Source of the DNA: Spirochaetaceae bacterium
Lineage (GTDB): Bacteria > Myxococcota_A > UBA9160 > UBA4427
NCBI GenBank assembly: GCA_020632655.1
Contig: JACKFD010000005.1
Coordinates: 248,001 to 312,000, forward strand
Direction of reading: 5' to 3'
DNA: 64,000 nt
The position numbers and the translations under genes were made by a program. The notes beneath the pieces were generated by a model, which did not search any database, was not told the DNA's origin, and saw only the letters and a program-made list of their open reading frames with translations. The first letter of the stretch is position 1. Each line of letters begins with the position of its first letter. Shown in pieces: positions 25,389 to 34,572 of the stretch.

Positions 25389-26219
25389 TCAGTCGAAGAC
25401 GGCCGGGTCGAGGTCGACGCCGATCGGGCAGTGGTCCGAGCCCTTCACGTGGGGCTCGATGAAGGCGCTGCGTACGAAGGGCATCGCCGAGGGCGAGGCC
25501 AGCACGTAGTCGATGCGCCAGCCGACGTTCTTCTCGCGCACGCCGAAGCGCTGGCTCCACCACGAGTAGTGGCCCGGCCCGGGCTCGAAGGCGCGGAAGG
25601 TGTCGATCCAGCCCGCCTCGATCCAGCGATCGAGCTCCTCGCACTCCTCGGGCAGGAAGCCCGAGGTCTTGCGGTTGTCCTTCGGCCGGGCGAGGTCGAT
25701 CTCCTTGTGGGCCGTGTTGTAGTCGCCCATCACGAGCACCCGGTAGCCCGCCCGCCGCCATCGCTCGACGCGCTCGAAGAGCGCCCGGTACCAGTCGAGC
25801 TTGTAGGGCACGCGGTCGTTGCTGCGGTCCTTGCCGGAGCCGTTCGGGAAGTAGCCGTTCGCGACGACGAGCCGCCCGAAGCGCGCGATCTGGACCCGCC
25901 CCTCGGCGTCGAAGCGCTCCTCGCCGAGGGACGTGTCGACACGGTCGGGCTCCCGGCGCGAGAGGAGTCCCACGCCCGAGTAGCCCTTGCGTTGGGCGGC
26001 CACCCAATGGTGGTGGTAGTCGTCGAGGGCGCGGACCTCGTCGGGGATCGCGTCCGTGTCGCAGCGCACCTCCTGGAGGCCGACGATCTCGGCGCGATGG
26101 GAGCGGATCCAGTCGACGAGGCCCTTCTTCGCGGCCGCACGGATCCCGTTCACGTTCCACGAGTAGACGCGCGCGTGCGCGTCTGCAGCCTGGCCGAGGT
26201 CGCGTCGACGAGCCGCCAC
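25389..26219 (-). CDS. xthA: Exodeoxyribonuclease III / AP endonuclease
   Basis: 276 residues. This DNA-repair enzyme cuts at abasic sites and trims 3' ends. The EEP-fold motifs are all present: VYSWNVNGIRAA, IVGLQEVRCD with the metal-binding glutamate, PNGSGKDRSNDRVPYKLDW, VLVMGDYNTAHKEIDL with the Asp-Asn pair, SWWSQRFGVREKNVGWRIDY, and the terminal KGSDHCPI with the catalytic Asp-His. The GTG at 26219 adds about 17 residues before the usual RVYSWNVNG start, so the true start may be slightly inside. Only 3 bp separate it from the upstream speA stop, so it is the last gene of hisS-speA-xthA. Confidence 0.95.
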   Translation of the reverse strand: MAARRRDLGQAADAHARVYSWNVNGIRAAAKKGLVDWIRSHRAEIVGLQEVRCDTDAIPDEVRALDDYHHHWVAAQRKGYSGVGLLSRREPDRVDTSLGEERFDAEGRVQIARFGRLVVANGYFPNGSGKDRSNDRVPYKLDWYRALFERVERWRRAGYRVLVMGDYNTAHKEIDLARPKDNRKTSGFLPEECEELDRWIEAGWIDTFRAFEPGPGHYSWWSQRFGVREKNVGWRIDYVLASPSAMPFVRSAFIEPHVKGSDHCPIGVDLDPAVFD

Positions 26220-26222
26220 GGG

Positions 26223-28127
26223 TCAGTCGTTGCCACCGAGGTAGGTGTAGCCGGCGAGTCCCTCGTCGTAGTTCTTCCGGAGTCGGGCGGAGTCCTCGAT
26301 GCTGATCCGGCCCTCGCGCAGCGCCTTCTCGAGCGTGCGTCGGACCTTCTCGGAGAGCGCGCGCCGGTCGTACTCGACGTAGGAGAGGACGTCGGAGATG
26401 GCGTCGCCCTCGACGAGGTGCTCGACGGCGTAGCCACGCTCGGGGTCGAGTCGCACGTGCACGGCGTCCGTGTCGCCGAAGAGGTTGTGGAGATCACCGA
26501 GGATCTCCTGGTACGCGCCGACGAGGAAGATGCCGACGTAGTAGGGCTGGCCGTTCCAGGCGTGCAGGTCGATCGTCGGCCGGTCCTCGCCGACGCCGAT
26601 GAAATGGTCGATCCGGCCGTCGGAGTCGCAGGTGAGGTCGACGATCACGGCGCGGCGGGTGGGCCGCTCCTCCAGGCGATGGATCGGCATGATCGGGAAG
26701 ACCTGGGTGACGGCCCAGGAGTCGGGCAGCGACTGGAAGAGCGAGAAGTTCCCGAAGTAGGTGTCCGTCAGGAGCTTGCCGAGATCCTCGAACTCCTCGA
26801 CCGACTCGCCCATCTGCTCGAGGATCCCGCCGATCCGCAGGCAGCCCGCATGGAAGAGCCGCTCCGACTTCGCGCGCCCGTGCAGGTCGAGGTAGCCGAG
26901 CGAGAAGAGGGACGCCGCCTCGTCCCGACCATGGACGAGGTCGTGGTAGCGCTCCGAGAGGTTGTCGGGCGCGATCTCCTCGACCGCCTCGCGCATCGAG
27001 TGCAGCACGGCGTGGTCGTCCTCGACGCAGTTCTCGAGCTTGCCGGGCGACTGGTCCCGGTTCACGCCGATCACGTCGAAGACGAGCATCGAGTGGTGCG
27101 CGACCATCGCGCGACCGGACTCCGTGATGATGTCGGGGGGTGCGATCCCGGCCTCGTCGCAGGCCTGCTGCGCCGCGAAGACCACGTCGTTCGCGTACTC
27201 CTGCTCCGTGTAGTTCATCGACGAGGGATCGTCCGTCCCGGCGCCCACGTAGTCGACGCCGAGGCCGCCGCCCACGTCGAGCAGGTGGAGCGAGGTCGCC
27301 CCCAGGTTGTGGAGCCCGACGTAGATGCGCATCGCCTCGCGGAGCGCGTCCTTGTGCGCACGGATCGAGGTGATCTGGGAGCCGATGTGGAAGTGGAGCA
27401 GCTCGATGCAGTCGAGCATGTCCGCGGCGCGCAGCCGGTCGACGGCGCGGACCAGCTCGTCGGCCGAGAGGCCGAACTTCGAGTGCTCGCCCGAGGACTC
27501 GATCCATCGTCCCGCGCCGACGGTCGAGAGCCGCGCGCGCAGGCCCACGTGCGGCTTGATGCCGAGGGCGCTCGAGACCTTGATGACGATGTCGATCTCG
27601 CTGAAGCGGTCGATCACGATGACCGGGGTGCGGCCGAGGCGCTGGGCGAGGAGCGCCGTCTCGATGTAGGCGCGGTCCTTGTAGCCGTTGCAGATCAAGA
27701 GCGCGTCCGGCGTCTCGAGCAGCGCCAGCGCGATCAGCAGCTCGGGCTTGCTGCCCGCCTCGAGGCCGACGCCGAAGGGCGCGCCGTACTCGACGATCTC
27801 TTCGACGACGTGCGCCTGCTGGTTCACCTTGATCGGGTACACGCCGCGCCATCGGGCCGGATACTCCTGCACCCGGATCGCCTCGGCGAAGCAGTTGGCG
27901 AGGGTCTCGATCCTCGTTGCGAGGATGTCCGAGAAGCGGATCAGGATCGGATGCCGGAGTCCGCGACGGGAGAGCTCCTCGACGAGCTGCGGGACGTCGA
28001 TCTTCTCGTCGCCGTTCCGCCGCGGATGCACCTGGAGCGTGCCGTTCGCCGAGACCGAGAAGAACGAGGCACTCCACGCATCGACCTGGTAGAGCTCAGC
28101 GCTCCGTTCCGGGCTCCATTCACTCAT
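26223..28127 (-). CDS. speA: Biosynthetic arginine decarboxylase
   Basis: 634 residues, the normal length for SpeA, a PLP enzyme of fold type III converting arginine to agmatine, the first step toward putrescine and spermidine. K100 in RGVYPIKVNQ is the PLP-binding lysine; other hallmarks are GLEAGSKPELL, HSKFGLS, HFHIGSQI, LDVGGGLGVDY and the active-site SSMNYTEQEYANDVV. The C-terminal domain ends RKNYDEGLAGYTYLGG. The ATG at 28127 overlaps the hisS stop as ATGA, indicating translational coupling. No agmatinase or agmatine deiminase gene is in the window. Confidence 0.97.
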   Translation of the reverse strand: MSEWSPERSAELYQVDAWSASFFSVSANGTLQVHPRRNGDEKIDVPQLVEELSRRGLRHPILIRFSDILATRIETLANCFAEAIRVQEYPARWRGVYPIKVNQQAHVVEEIVEYGAPFGVGLEAGSKPELLIALALLETPDALLICNGYKDRAYIETALLAQRLGRTPVIVIDRFSEIDIVIKVSSALGIKPHVGLRARLSTVGAGRWIESSGEHSKFGLSADELVRAVDRLRAADMLDCIELLHFHIGSQITSIRAHKDALREAMRIYVGLHNLGATSLHLLDVGGGLGVDYVGAGTDDPSSMNYTEQEYANDVVFAAQQACDEAGIAPPDIITESGRAMVAHHSMLVFDVIGVNRDQSPGKLENCVEDDHAVLHSMREAVEEIAPDNLSERYHDLVHGRDEAASLFSLGYLDLHGRAKSERLFHAGCLRIGGILEQMGESVEEFEDLGKLLTDTYFGNFSLFQSLPDSWAVTQVFPIMPIHRLEERPTRRAVIVDLTCDSDGRIDHFIGVGEDRPTIDLHAWNGQPYYVGIFLVGAYQEILGDLHNLFGDTDAVHVRLDPERGYAVEHLVEGDAISDVLSYVEYDRRALSEKVRRTLEKALREGRISIEDSARLRKNYDEGLAGYTYLGGND

Positions 28128-29437
28128 CGGGATCCTCCGTCCAGGGATTCCTCGTGCTCCGTCTGGCGGGCGAGGTCGCGCACCGTGACCACCCCCCGCC
28201 GCCGCTCGTCCTCGCCGATCAGGAAGACGCGTTCGGCGCCCGCCTTGTCCGCGTCCCCGAGCACGCGCTTGAGCTTCGACTGCCCGAGCGTGAGCTCGAC
28301 GCGCCTTCCCTGCTCGCGCAGTCGCGTCGCGACCCGGATCGCCGCGGTCTTCTCCTCGGGGCCGAAGGCGTGGACGACGTCCTGGATCTCGCGTCCGAGC
28401 TCGGGCCAGAGTCCTTCGTCCGCGAGCAGCTCGCCGATCACGGCGTCCCCGAAGCCGAAGCCGACCGCGGGCACGGGTCGGCCGCCGAGCGTCTCCGCGA
28501 GCCGGTCGTAGCGTCCGCCGCCGGCGATCGCCCGCAGGCTGCCCTGCGCGTCGAAGGCCTCGAAGACGACGCCCGTGTAGTAGGCGAGTCCGCGCACGAC
28601 CGAGGCGTCGAAGGGCACCTGATCCGCGATCCCGTAGGCGTCGAGCAGATCGTAGAGGGTGCGCAGGTCCGCGAGCGCCTGCGACCCCGGCGTCGTGAAG
28701 CGCGCGGCCTCGTCGAGGGAGCGCGCGCCGAGCATCTCGATGACCCGCTCGGCCTCGCCCGATGTGAGTCGGACCTCGCCATCGGCGCTGCAGAGCAGGT
28801 CCGTCACGGCCTCGGCCCCGATCTTGTCGATCTTGTCGATCACCACGCAGAGCGGGGCGAAGACTTCCGGCCGATCCGCGAGCACGCCCCCGCGCAGCGA
28901 CTCCTCGAGCAGCCCCCGGCTGTTGAGCCGCACCTTGACCTGCCCGCGCGCGAGCCCGAGCCCGTCGAGCGCCGCGAACATCGCCCCGAGCAGCTCCGCC
29001 TCGGCCTCGACGCCGGGCTCCCCCCAGACGTCCATGTTCCATTGATAGTGCTCGCGCCGACGGCCCCTCGTCATGCGCTCGTAGCGCCAGTTCTGGGCGA
29101 TCGCGAACCACCGGATCGGGAAGCGCAGCGCCCCCTGTCGCGCGATCACCAGCCGCGCGAGCGAGGGCGTGAACTCGGGGCGCAGCGCCAGGTGCCGGTC
29201 GTGCAGCTCGAAGTGGTAGAGCTGCTCGACGATCTCCTCGCCCGCCTTGCGGGTGAAGAGCTCGGCGTGCTCGACCATCGGTGCGTCGACCTCTTCGAAG
29301 CCGAAGCGCAGGGCGATCTCGCGGAACCGCTCGAAGAGCCAGGACCGGCGGCGCATGTCCTCGGGATAGAAGTCGCGGGTACCCCGAGGGGGCTGGAGGC
29401 TCGCGCCACCGCCCTGCTTCCCACTTCCCTTGCTCAC
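28124..29437 (-). CDS. hisS: Histidyl-tRNA synthetase
   Basis: 437 residues from GTG 29437; an in-frame alternative at 29530 would add 31 residues with no family match. The class II core is clear: PPRGTRDFYPEDM, motif 2 FAIAQNWRYERMTRGRRREHYQWNMD, the histidine-A motifs FDASVVRGLAYYTGVVFEAF and AIAGGGRYDRLAE, and motif 3 VGFGFGD. A C-terminal anticodon-binding domain follows (ELTLGQSKLKRVLGDADKAG). It charges tRNA-His in the cytoplasm. Its stop overlaps the start of speA by 4 bp; the pairing of hisS with speA and xthA looks like a local operon rather than a conserved one. Expression would start in the 210-bp gap shared with the divergent lipoprotein gene. Confidence 0.96.
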   Translation of the reverse strand: MSKGSGKQGGGASLQPPRGTRDFYPEDMRRRSWLFERFREIALRFGFEEVDAPMVEHAELFTRKAGEEIVEQLYHFELHDRHLALRPEFTPSLARLVIARQGALRFPIRWFAIAQNWRYERMTRGRRREHYQWNMDVWGEPGVEAEAELLGAMFAALDGLGLARGQVKVRLNSRGLLEESLRGGVLADRPEVFAPLCVVIDKIDKIGAEAVTDLLCSADGEVRLTSGEAERVIEMLGARSLDEAARFTTPGSQALADLRTLYDLLDAYGIADQVPFDASVVRGLAYYTGVVFEAFDAQGSLRAIAGGGRYDRLAETLGGRPVPAVGFGFGDAVIGELLADEGLWPELGREIQDVVHAFGPEEKTAAIRVATRLREQGRRVELTLGQSKLKRVLGDADKAGAERVFLIGEDERRRGVVTVRDLARQTEHEESLDGGSR

Positions 29438-29585
29438 GCCTGGCTCATGTCCTGGGGACTCCGGTCCGGACGGGCGACTGCGCCGCAGGGCATCGCGGGT
29501 AGCAGCTTTCGGCCGCAGAGGGAAGACCACACTCAGGCGGGGATGCGCGGTGTCCGAGGGGGACTGCTACAAAGCACCGCCGATC

Positions 29586-29629
29586 CGGCGGGGACCCGGT
29601 CTCGATGGGACCGGGACGACGCCCCGCCG
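29586..29629 (+). promoter_or_regulatory. Nested hairpin in the leader of the FG-GAP-like lipoprotein gene
   Basis: An outer 8-bp perfect stem (29586-29593 with 29622-29629, CGGCGGGG against CCCCGCCG) encloses an inner 7-bp perfect stem (29595-29601 with 29609-29615, CCCGGTC against GACCGGG, 7-base loop). It ends 18 bases before the ATG at 29648, just upstream of the CAGGAGC ribosome site. No U-run follows, so it is not a standard terminator. It could stabilise the mRNA or modulate translation. Confidence 0.5.
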
Positions 29630-29647
29630 AGCCCACAGGAGCACGTC

Positions 29648-31081
29648 ATGACCCGGTTTCCCGCCTCCGCCGCCCCCACGACTCCGCGCGATGCCGAGCG
29701 CCGCGATCCGCGGGTGCCTGGTCGCTCGGCCGGCGCGGCGGGGCGCGTGCTGGCGGGACTGATGGGGCTCGGGCTCGTGCTCGGCTGTGGCGACGACGGC
29801 GGGTCGAAGTCGGCCGCGCCCGCTGCGCCGGCCGCCGCCAGGCCGAGTGCGCAGAGCGCTGCGCCGACTCCGCCCGCAGCCCCGGCCGCGAAGCCCCTCG
29901 CGGACGATCTCCCCCGCGCGCTGGTCCTCGGCCTCTCGGCCTTCGAGGCGCGCAAGCCCGGCGACACGGGCATGCCCGTGCCGCTGCCGGCGGAGCTCGA
30001 GTTCGTGGTGCGGCGGGGCGGCGAGTGGACCGTCGTGCGCATGACCGACCCGGAGAGCAACGTCTTCCACAAGGCGATGGCCTATCCGACGCCGGACGGC
30101 GCGACGGCGCTCCTGACCGGAGCGGGCACGAAGGCGCTGCTCAAGCTCTGGACGAAGCAGGACGGCAAGCTCGTCTCGAAGACGCTCTGGGAGAAGGATT
30201 TCGGCGGGCGCTTCTCGCGCATGCGTGACCTCGAGGTCGGCGACATCGACGGCAACGGCACGAACGTGATCGCCGTTGCGACCCACGACCAGGGCGTCGT
30301 CGCCGTCGTGCGACCCAAGGACGGCAGCTACGTCGTCGAGGAGCTCGACCACGAAAAGGACACCTTCGTGCACGAGGTCGAGATCGGCGACATCGACGGG
30401 GATGGCGTGCTCGAGATCTACGCGACGCCCTCCGAGCCGAATCGGCTCGATGGCTCCGAGCAGGAGGGACACGTCGTCCGCTACGTGCCCGGCAAGGGCG
30501 AGGGCCGCGTCGTCGTGGCCGATCTCGGCTCGCGGCACGCCAAGGAGATCATGGTCCACGACATCGACGGCAACGGGCGCGACGAGCTCTACGTGATCGT
30601 CGAGGGCCAGAAGGACCCGAACGGTCCGGGCCTGCTGCACCGCACCGAGATCTGGCGCTACGAGGCGGACACCCCGCCCGATGCCGGCGTCGTGATCGCA
30701 GAGCTCGACGACCGCCTCGGTCGCTTCCTCACGCCCTCGGACCTCGACGGCGACGGCAAGAAGGAGATCGTGGCGGCGCTCTTCGCGAAGGGCGTCTGGT
30801 GGCTGCGGCCCGGCGACGACCCGACGAAGCCCTGGAGCAAGCGCGCGATCGACCGCAGCTCCTCGAGCTTCGAGCACGCGGCGATCGCCACGGATCTCGA
30901 CGGCGACGGTCTCCAGGAGCTCTACGTCGCGAGCGACAACGACAAGCAGCTGCGGCGCTACGTCTGGAATGGAAGGCGGCTCGAGAAGGAGACGATCTAC
31001 ACCCGGCCCGACGACCGCAGCATCCTGACCTGGAACATCATGCCGATCCCGGTCGAGCTCGTCCCCGACGCGGCGGAGTAG
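29648..31081 (+). CDS. Lipoprotein with FG-GAP/VCBS-type repeats
   Basis: 477 residues. The N-terminus has a basic region, then GRVLAGLMGLGLVLGCGDD, a lipoprotein signal with a cysteine at about 40, followed by an Ala/Pro-rich linker. The body carries repeated calcium-loop units of FG-GAP/VCBS propellers: VGDIDGNGTNVIAVA, IGDIDGDGVLEIYA, VHDIDGNGRDELYVI, PSDLDGDGKKEIVAA and ATDLDGDGLQELYVA, about one per 60-70 residues, so five or more blades of a beta-propeller. Such proteins sit on the outer membrane or in the periplasm and bind ligands or other proteins; enzyme activity is not evident. A GGAGC site precedes ATG 29648 and a nested hairpin lies further upstream. It is divergent from hisS. 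Confidence 0.88.
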   Translation: MTRFPASAAPTTPRDAERRDPRVPGRSAGAAGRVLAGLMGLGLVLGCGDDGGSKSAAPAAPAAARPSAQSAAPTPPAAPAAKPLADDLPRALVLGLSAFEARKPGDTGMPVPLPAELEFVVRRGGEWTVVRMTDPESNVFHKAMAYPTPDGATALLTGAGTKALLKLWTKQDGKLVSKTLWEKDFGGRFSRMRDLEVGDIDGNGTNVIAVATHDQGVVAVVRPKDGSYVVEELDHEKDTFVHEVEIGDIDGDGVLEIYATPSEPNRLDGSEQEGHVVRYVPGKGEGRVVVADLGSRHAKEIMVHDIDGNGRDELYVIVEGQKDPNGPGLLHRTEIWRYEADTPPDAGVVIAELDDRLGRFLTPSDLDGDGKKEIVAALFAKGVWWLRPGDDPTKPWSKRAIDRSSSSFEHAAIATDLDGDGLQELYVASDNDKQLRRYVWNGRRLEKETIYTRPDDRSILTWNIMPIPVELVPDAAE

Positions 31082-31090
31082 TCGCCGCGC

Positions 31091-31867
31091 TCAGCCGGCC
31101 ACCCGCAGCATCGCCCGCGTCGCGACCTCGATCGCCCGCGCCATGTTGTTGTCCATGTCGAGCTCGGCGGGCCCGGGCCAGGGTGTGCGGTCCGACACGA
31201 CGCAGACGGCGCCGGCGCGCAGGCCGAAGAGTCCGGCGAGCGTGAGCAGCACGCCCGCCTCCATCTCGCAGTTCAGTACCCGCGCCTGCTGCATGTCGCG
31301 GATGCGCGGCTCGAGATGGCTCGGCCAATAGCCGCCGACGGACATGCTCTGCATGCTGCCGCCCGGCCCGGCGATCGCGTTGCGCGCGTAGAAGGCGTCG
31401 AGCGACCAGGTGATGCCCGTGCGCGCCGGCACGCCGAGCTCCTCCGCGGCGGCGACGAGCGCCGCCACGATCTCGAAGCTCGCGACGGCCGGGTACTCGG
31501 GCACGACGTAGGTGCGGCTCGTCCCGTCGTCCCGCACGCAGCCCGTCGTGATCGCCAGGTCCCCGAGCGCGAGGCTCGGATCGAGGCCACCCGAGTTCCC
31601 GATCCGGATCATCGTCCGCGCACCGAGCTTCACGAGCTCCTCGACGAGCACCGCCGTCCCCGGCGCCCCCACGCCATGGGACGCCGCCGTGAGCGGGACG
31701 CCGCCGAGCGTGCCCGTCACGATCGTGTACTCGCGCGCCTGGCAGACCGTGCGCCGGGCGTCCCAGCCGGCTGCGATCTTCGCCACCCGGGCCGGGTCGC
31801 CGCAGAGGAAGACGTTCGGGGCGATGTCGCCGGGGCGGCAGCCGGTGATGGGCTGGGCATCGCTCAC
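31091..31867 (-). CDS. Nucleoside phosphorylase (PNP/UDP family)
   Basis: 258 residues of the hexameric nucleoside phosphorylase family, which splits purine nucleosides or uridine with phosphate to base and ribose-1-phosphate. Visible motifs are FLCGDPARVAKIA (phosphate-binding glycine-asparate loop), MIRIGNSGGLDPSLALGD and LNCEMEAGVLLTLAGL, the Glu-Met-Glu motif that holds ribose. GTG 31867 was chosen because AGAGGAG lies 5-10 bases upstream and the product starts as family members do. The purine/pyrimidine preference is not decidable by eye. It is divergent from the sensor kinase gene and convergent with the FG-GAP lipoprotein. Confidence 0.93.
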   Translation of the reverse strand: MSDAQPITGCRPGDIAPNVFLCGDPARVAKIAAGWDARRTVCQAREYTIVTGTLGGVPLTAASHGVGAPGTAVLVEELVKLGARTMIRIGNSGGLDPSLALGDLAITTGCVRDDGTSRTYVVPEYPAVASFEIVAALVAAAEELGVPARTGITWSLDAFYARNAIAGPGGSMQSMSVGGYWPSHLEPRIRDMQQARVLNCEMEAGVLLTLAGLFGLRAGAVCVVSDRTPWPGPAELDMDNNMARAIEVATRAMLRVAG

Positions 31868-32048
31868 GAAGGGCTCCTCTTCACGGCTCGGGTGCGGCTG
31901 CGGGGTGCGGGCGCGGCGCAAGGGAAGCAGCCTCCGCCGACGGGCGCCACGTCCGGCGCGGTGTCCCACGCGGCGCAGGGTGGCTGCGGCATACTCCGCC
32001 CGCCGGGTCGCTCGCGCGGAGCCGGCCGTCGCCACGCCCGGGAGCTCC

Positions 32049-32969
32049 ATGAAGCGCCGCTCGATCGGAGGTCCGCTCGCCATCGGGATCGTCTCGATGG
32101 TGCTCGTGCTCGCGCTCGCCGTGGGCTGGCAGATCCTCGTCTGGCGTCGCGGTCCCTCCGCGGGCTCGGGCTTCTCGGCGCTCGACGCCGTGCTCTTCGT
32201 CCTCGGGACGCTCTTCTTCCTGCTCGTCTTCGCGGGGCTCGTCTGGCTCTCGGTCAAGCTCGTGCTCGAGATGCGTCTCAACCAGTCCCAGCGCGCCTTC
32301 CTCGACGCCGTGACCCACGAGCTCAAGACGCCGCTCGCCTCCTTCCGTCTCGGTCTCGAGACCCTCGCGCGTCACGAGCTCGCGCCGCCCCAGCGCGGCG
32401 AGTTCCTCGGTCGAATGGGCGAGGACCTCGACCGACTCGAGGAGACGGTCGGGCAGGTGCTCGCGGCCGCGCGTGCCGAGGAGACCCTGTCGTCGCGTGC
32501 GAATGCCGGCGAGGTCGAGCTCGACTCGCTCATTGCCCGCAACATCGAGGAGCTGCGCGATCGACACGGCCTGCCGGACGAGTGCGTCAGGCTGGATCGC
32601 CCTACGCGCGCCCAGCGCGTGCGGGGCGATGCCGCGGAGCTCGCACTGGTCTTCCGCAACCTGCTCGACAACGCGGTCAAGTACTCGGACAAGCCGGTCC
32701 GGGTGCGGGTCGCGATCGAGCCGACCCAGGACGGGCGCGTGCGGGTCGAGATCTCCGACCAGGGCATCGGCATCCCGAAGCAGGAGCTGCGCCGGATCTT
32801 CCGCCGCTTCCACCGCGTCGGACGGGACGTCCAACGCCAGGTCTCGGGACTCGGCCTCGGTCTCTTCGTCGTACGGACGCTGCTGCAGAAGCAGGGCGGT
32901 CGCGTCGTCGCGCTCTCGGAGGGCGCCGGGCGCGGCAGCCGCTTCGTCGTGACCCTCCGGCCCGCATGA
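32049..32969 (+). CDS. Sensor histidine kinase with two membrane helices and almost no sensor domain
   Basis: 306 residues. Two transmembrane helices (about 9-31 and 46-72) are joined by only about 15 residues, the layout of intramembrane-sensing kinases. The dimerisation/phosphoacceptor box FLDAVTHELKTPLASFRLGL gives H90; the ATP-binding domain has N (FRNLLDNAVKYS), G1 (ISDQGIGIPKQE), F (RRIFRRFHRV) and G2 (GLGLGLFVV) boxes. It would phosphorylate the response regulator encoded immediately downstream, whose ATG overlaps its stop (ATGA). The ATG at 32049 is preceded by GGAGCTCC. The stimulus is unknown. It is divergent from the nucleoside phosphorylase. Confidence 0.94.
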   Translation: MKRRSIGGPLAIGIVSMVLVLALAVGWQILVWRRGPSAGSGFSALDAVLFVLGTLFFLLVFAGLVWLSVKLVLEMRLNQSQRAFLDAVTHELKTPLASFRLGLETLARHELAPPQRGEFLGRMGEDLDRLEETVGQVLAAARAEETLSSRANAGEVELDSLIARNIEELRDRHGLPDECVRLDRPTRAQRVRGDAAELALVFRNLLDNAVKYSDKPVRVRVAIEPTQDGRVRVEISDQGIGIPKQELRRIFRRFHRVGRDVQRQVSGLGLGLFVVRTLLQKQGGRVVALSEGAGRGSRFVVTLRPA

Positions 32970-33697
32970 CGCAGGCCGCGTCGCCGCTGCGCTCGTCGCG
33001 CGTGCTGCTCGTCGAGGACGAGGCGCATCTCGCCGATGGGGTGCGCTTCAACCTCGAGCAGGAGGGCTACGAGGTCGAGGTCGTCGGCGATGGCCGGTCC
33101 GCGGTCGAGCGGCTGACGGGGGAGGGTGCTTCGCGCTTCGACCTGGTGATCCTCGACCTGATGCTGCCGGAGATGAGCGGCTTCGAGGTCGCCCGGCGGA
33201 CGCGTGCGGCGGGAAACTACGTCGCGATCCTGATCCTGACGGCGAAGGACGATGGCGCGGACGTCGTGCGTGGTCTCGAAGAGGGGGCGGACGACTACCT
33301 GACCAAGCCCTTCCGGCTCGAAGAGCTGCTCGCGCGGGTGCGGGTGCTGCTGCGGCGGCGACGATGGGACGGGGTGGAGACGCCGAGTGAGCCGCTTCGC
33401 GAGGTCCGCGTCGGCGATGCGACGATCCACTTCGATCGATTCGTGATCGAGACGTCCGAGGAGACGGTGACGCTGACCACGCGCGAGGTCGGATTGCTGA
33501 GGGCGCTCGTCGATCGCGAAGGGGAGACCGTCACGCGGGGCGAGCTGCTGCAAGAGGTCTGGGGATTGCGCCCCGACACGCGAACGCGTGTGATCGACAG
33601 CTTCGTCGTGCGACTACGACGCTACCTCGAACGCGACCCCGCACGACCCGAGCACATCCTCTCCGTGCGTGGTCGAGGCTACCGTTTCGAACGGTAA
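32966..33697 (+). CDS. OmpR/PhoB-family response regulator
   Basis: 243 residues. The receiver domain has the acidic pair in LLVEDE, phosphoacceptor D64 in LVILDLMLPEMSG, the switch threonine in LILTAKDD and K114 in DYLTKPF. The C-terminal winged-helix DNA-binding domain contains VTLTTREVGLLRALV, the recognition segment TRTRVIDSFVVRLRRYLE and the final HILSVRGRGYRFE. The 4-bp overlap with the kinase gene makes them a cognate pair. Its target genes are not known; no clear direct-repeat operator was found by eye. Confidence 0.96.
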   Translation: MTQAASPLRSSRVLLVEDEAHLADGVRFNLEQEGYEVEVVGDGRSAVERLTGEGASRFDLVILDLMLPEMSGFEVARRTRAAGNYVAILILTAKDDGADVVRGLEEGADDYLTKPFRLEELLARVRVLLRRRRWDGVETPSEPLREVRVGDATIHFDRFVIETSEETVTLTTREVGLLRALVDREGETVTRGELLQEVWGLRPDTRTRVIDSFVVRLRRYLERDPARPEHILSVRGRGYRFER

Positions 33698-33730
33698 AGG
33701 TCGTGTCGGGCTCGGGATTTTTTCCCTTGT

Positions 33731-34546
33731 GTGGAGCCGTCGGACCGTGCGACCCTCCGGAACGAGATGACGAGCTCCCTGCGAATGCACGTGCGACCGA
33801 TCCTCGGCGAGCCGACCCTCGTGCTCGCCTTCGAGGGCTGGAACGACGCGTGCGAGTCCGCCTCGTCGGCGATCCACTTCATCAACGAGACCGTGCGCGG
33901 TGCGCCGCTCGCCGACATCGACCCCGACGACTACTACGACTTCACGGTCCGACGACCGCACGTGAAGTACGTGAACGGCCGCTCCGGGCGCATCGCCTGG
34001 CCGTCGAACGAGTTCCGCTACGGCGTGAGCGAAGACGGCCTCGAGCTGATCACGGGGCTCGGCGTCGAGCCCCACATGCGCTGGCGGAGCTACTGCGACT
34101 CGGTCGTCGAGCTCGTCGTCGACATGGGCGTCCAGCGCTGTCTCCTGCTCGGCGCCTATCTCGCCGACGTCGTCTACTCGCAGCCCGTCGTCGTGACGGG
34201 CTTCTCGACGGACGACTCGCTGCTCGAGCAGTTCCAGATCGGCCCCACGAGCTACGAGGGTCCGACCGGAATCGTGGGGGCGCTCTTCGAGGCGCTCCGG
34301 GAGGAGGGCGTCGAGGCGATCGCGCTCTGGGCCGGCCTCCCGCACTACATCAGCGCCACCCCGAATCCCCGCGGCACCCTCGCGCTCCTGCGCAAGGCCT
34401 CGCAATACCTCGAGATCCCCTTCGAGCTCGACAAGATGCGCGCCGACGCCCTGCGCTTCGAAGAGGAGATCTCGCGGGTCGTCGCCGGCGACGAAGAGCT
34501 CAGCGAGTACGTCAAGGAGCTGAAGCGCCGCGAGTTCGCCCAGTAG
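33731..34546 (+). CDS. PAC2 family protein
   Basis: 271 residues of the PAC2 (proteasome-assembly-chaperone 2-like) family, found in archaea, actinobacteria and scattered other bacteria, with unknown bacterial function. Family features are LVLAFEGWNDACESASSAI near the N-terminus, DPDDYYDFTVRRP, LITGLGVEPHMRW, LLLGAYLADV and GLPHYISATPNPRGTLALL. The GTG at 33731 is used here; ATG 33767 (MTSSLRMHVRP) is an equally plausible start. It begins 33 bp after the response regulator and may be co-transcribed. The long inverted-repeat element begins 26 bp after its stop. Confidence 0.9.
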   Translation: MEPSDRATLRNEMTSSLRMHVRPILGEPTLVLAFEGWNDACESASSAIHFINETVRGAPLADIDPDDYYDFTVRRPHVKYVNGRSGRIAWPSNEFRYGVSEDGLELITGLGVEPHMRWRSYCDSVVELVVDMGVQRCLLLGAYLADVVYSQPVVVTGFSTDDSLLEQFQIGPTSYEGPTGIVGALFEALREEGVEAIALWAGLPHYISATPNPRGTLALLRKASQYLEIPFELDKMRADALRFEEEISRVVAGDEELSEYVKELKRREFAQ

Positions 34547-34572
34547 GCACGCCCGCCTGCGGCCGACCGCCT

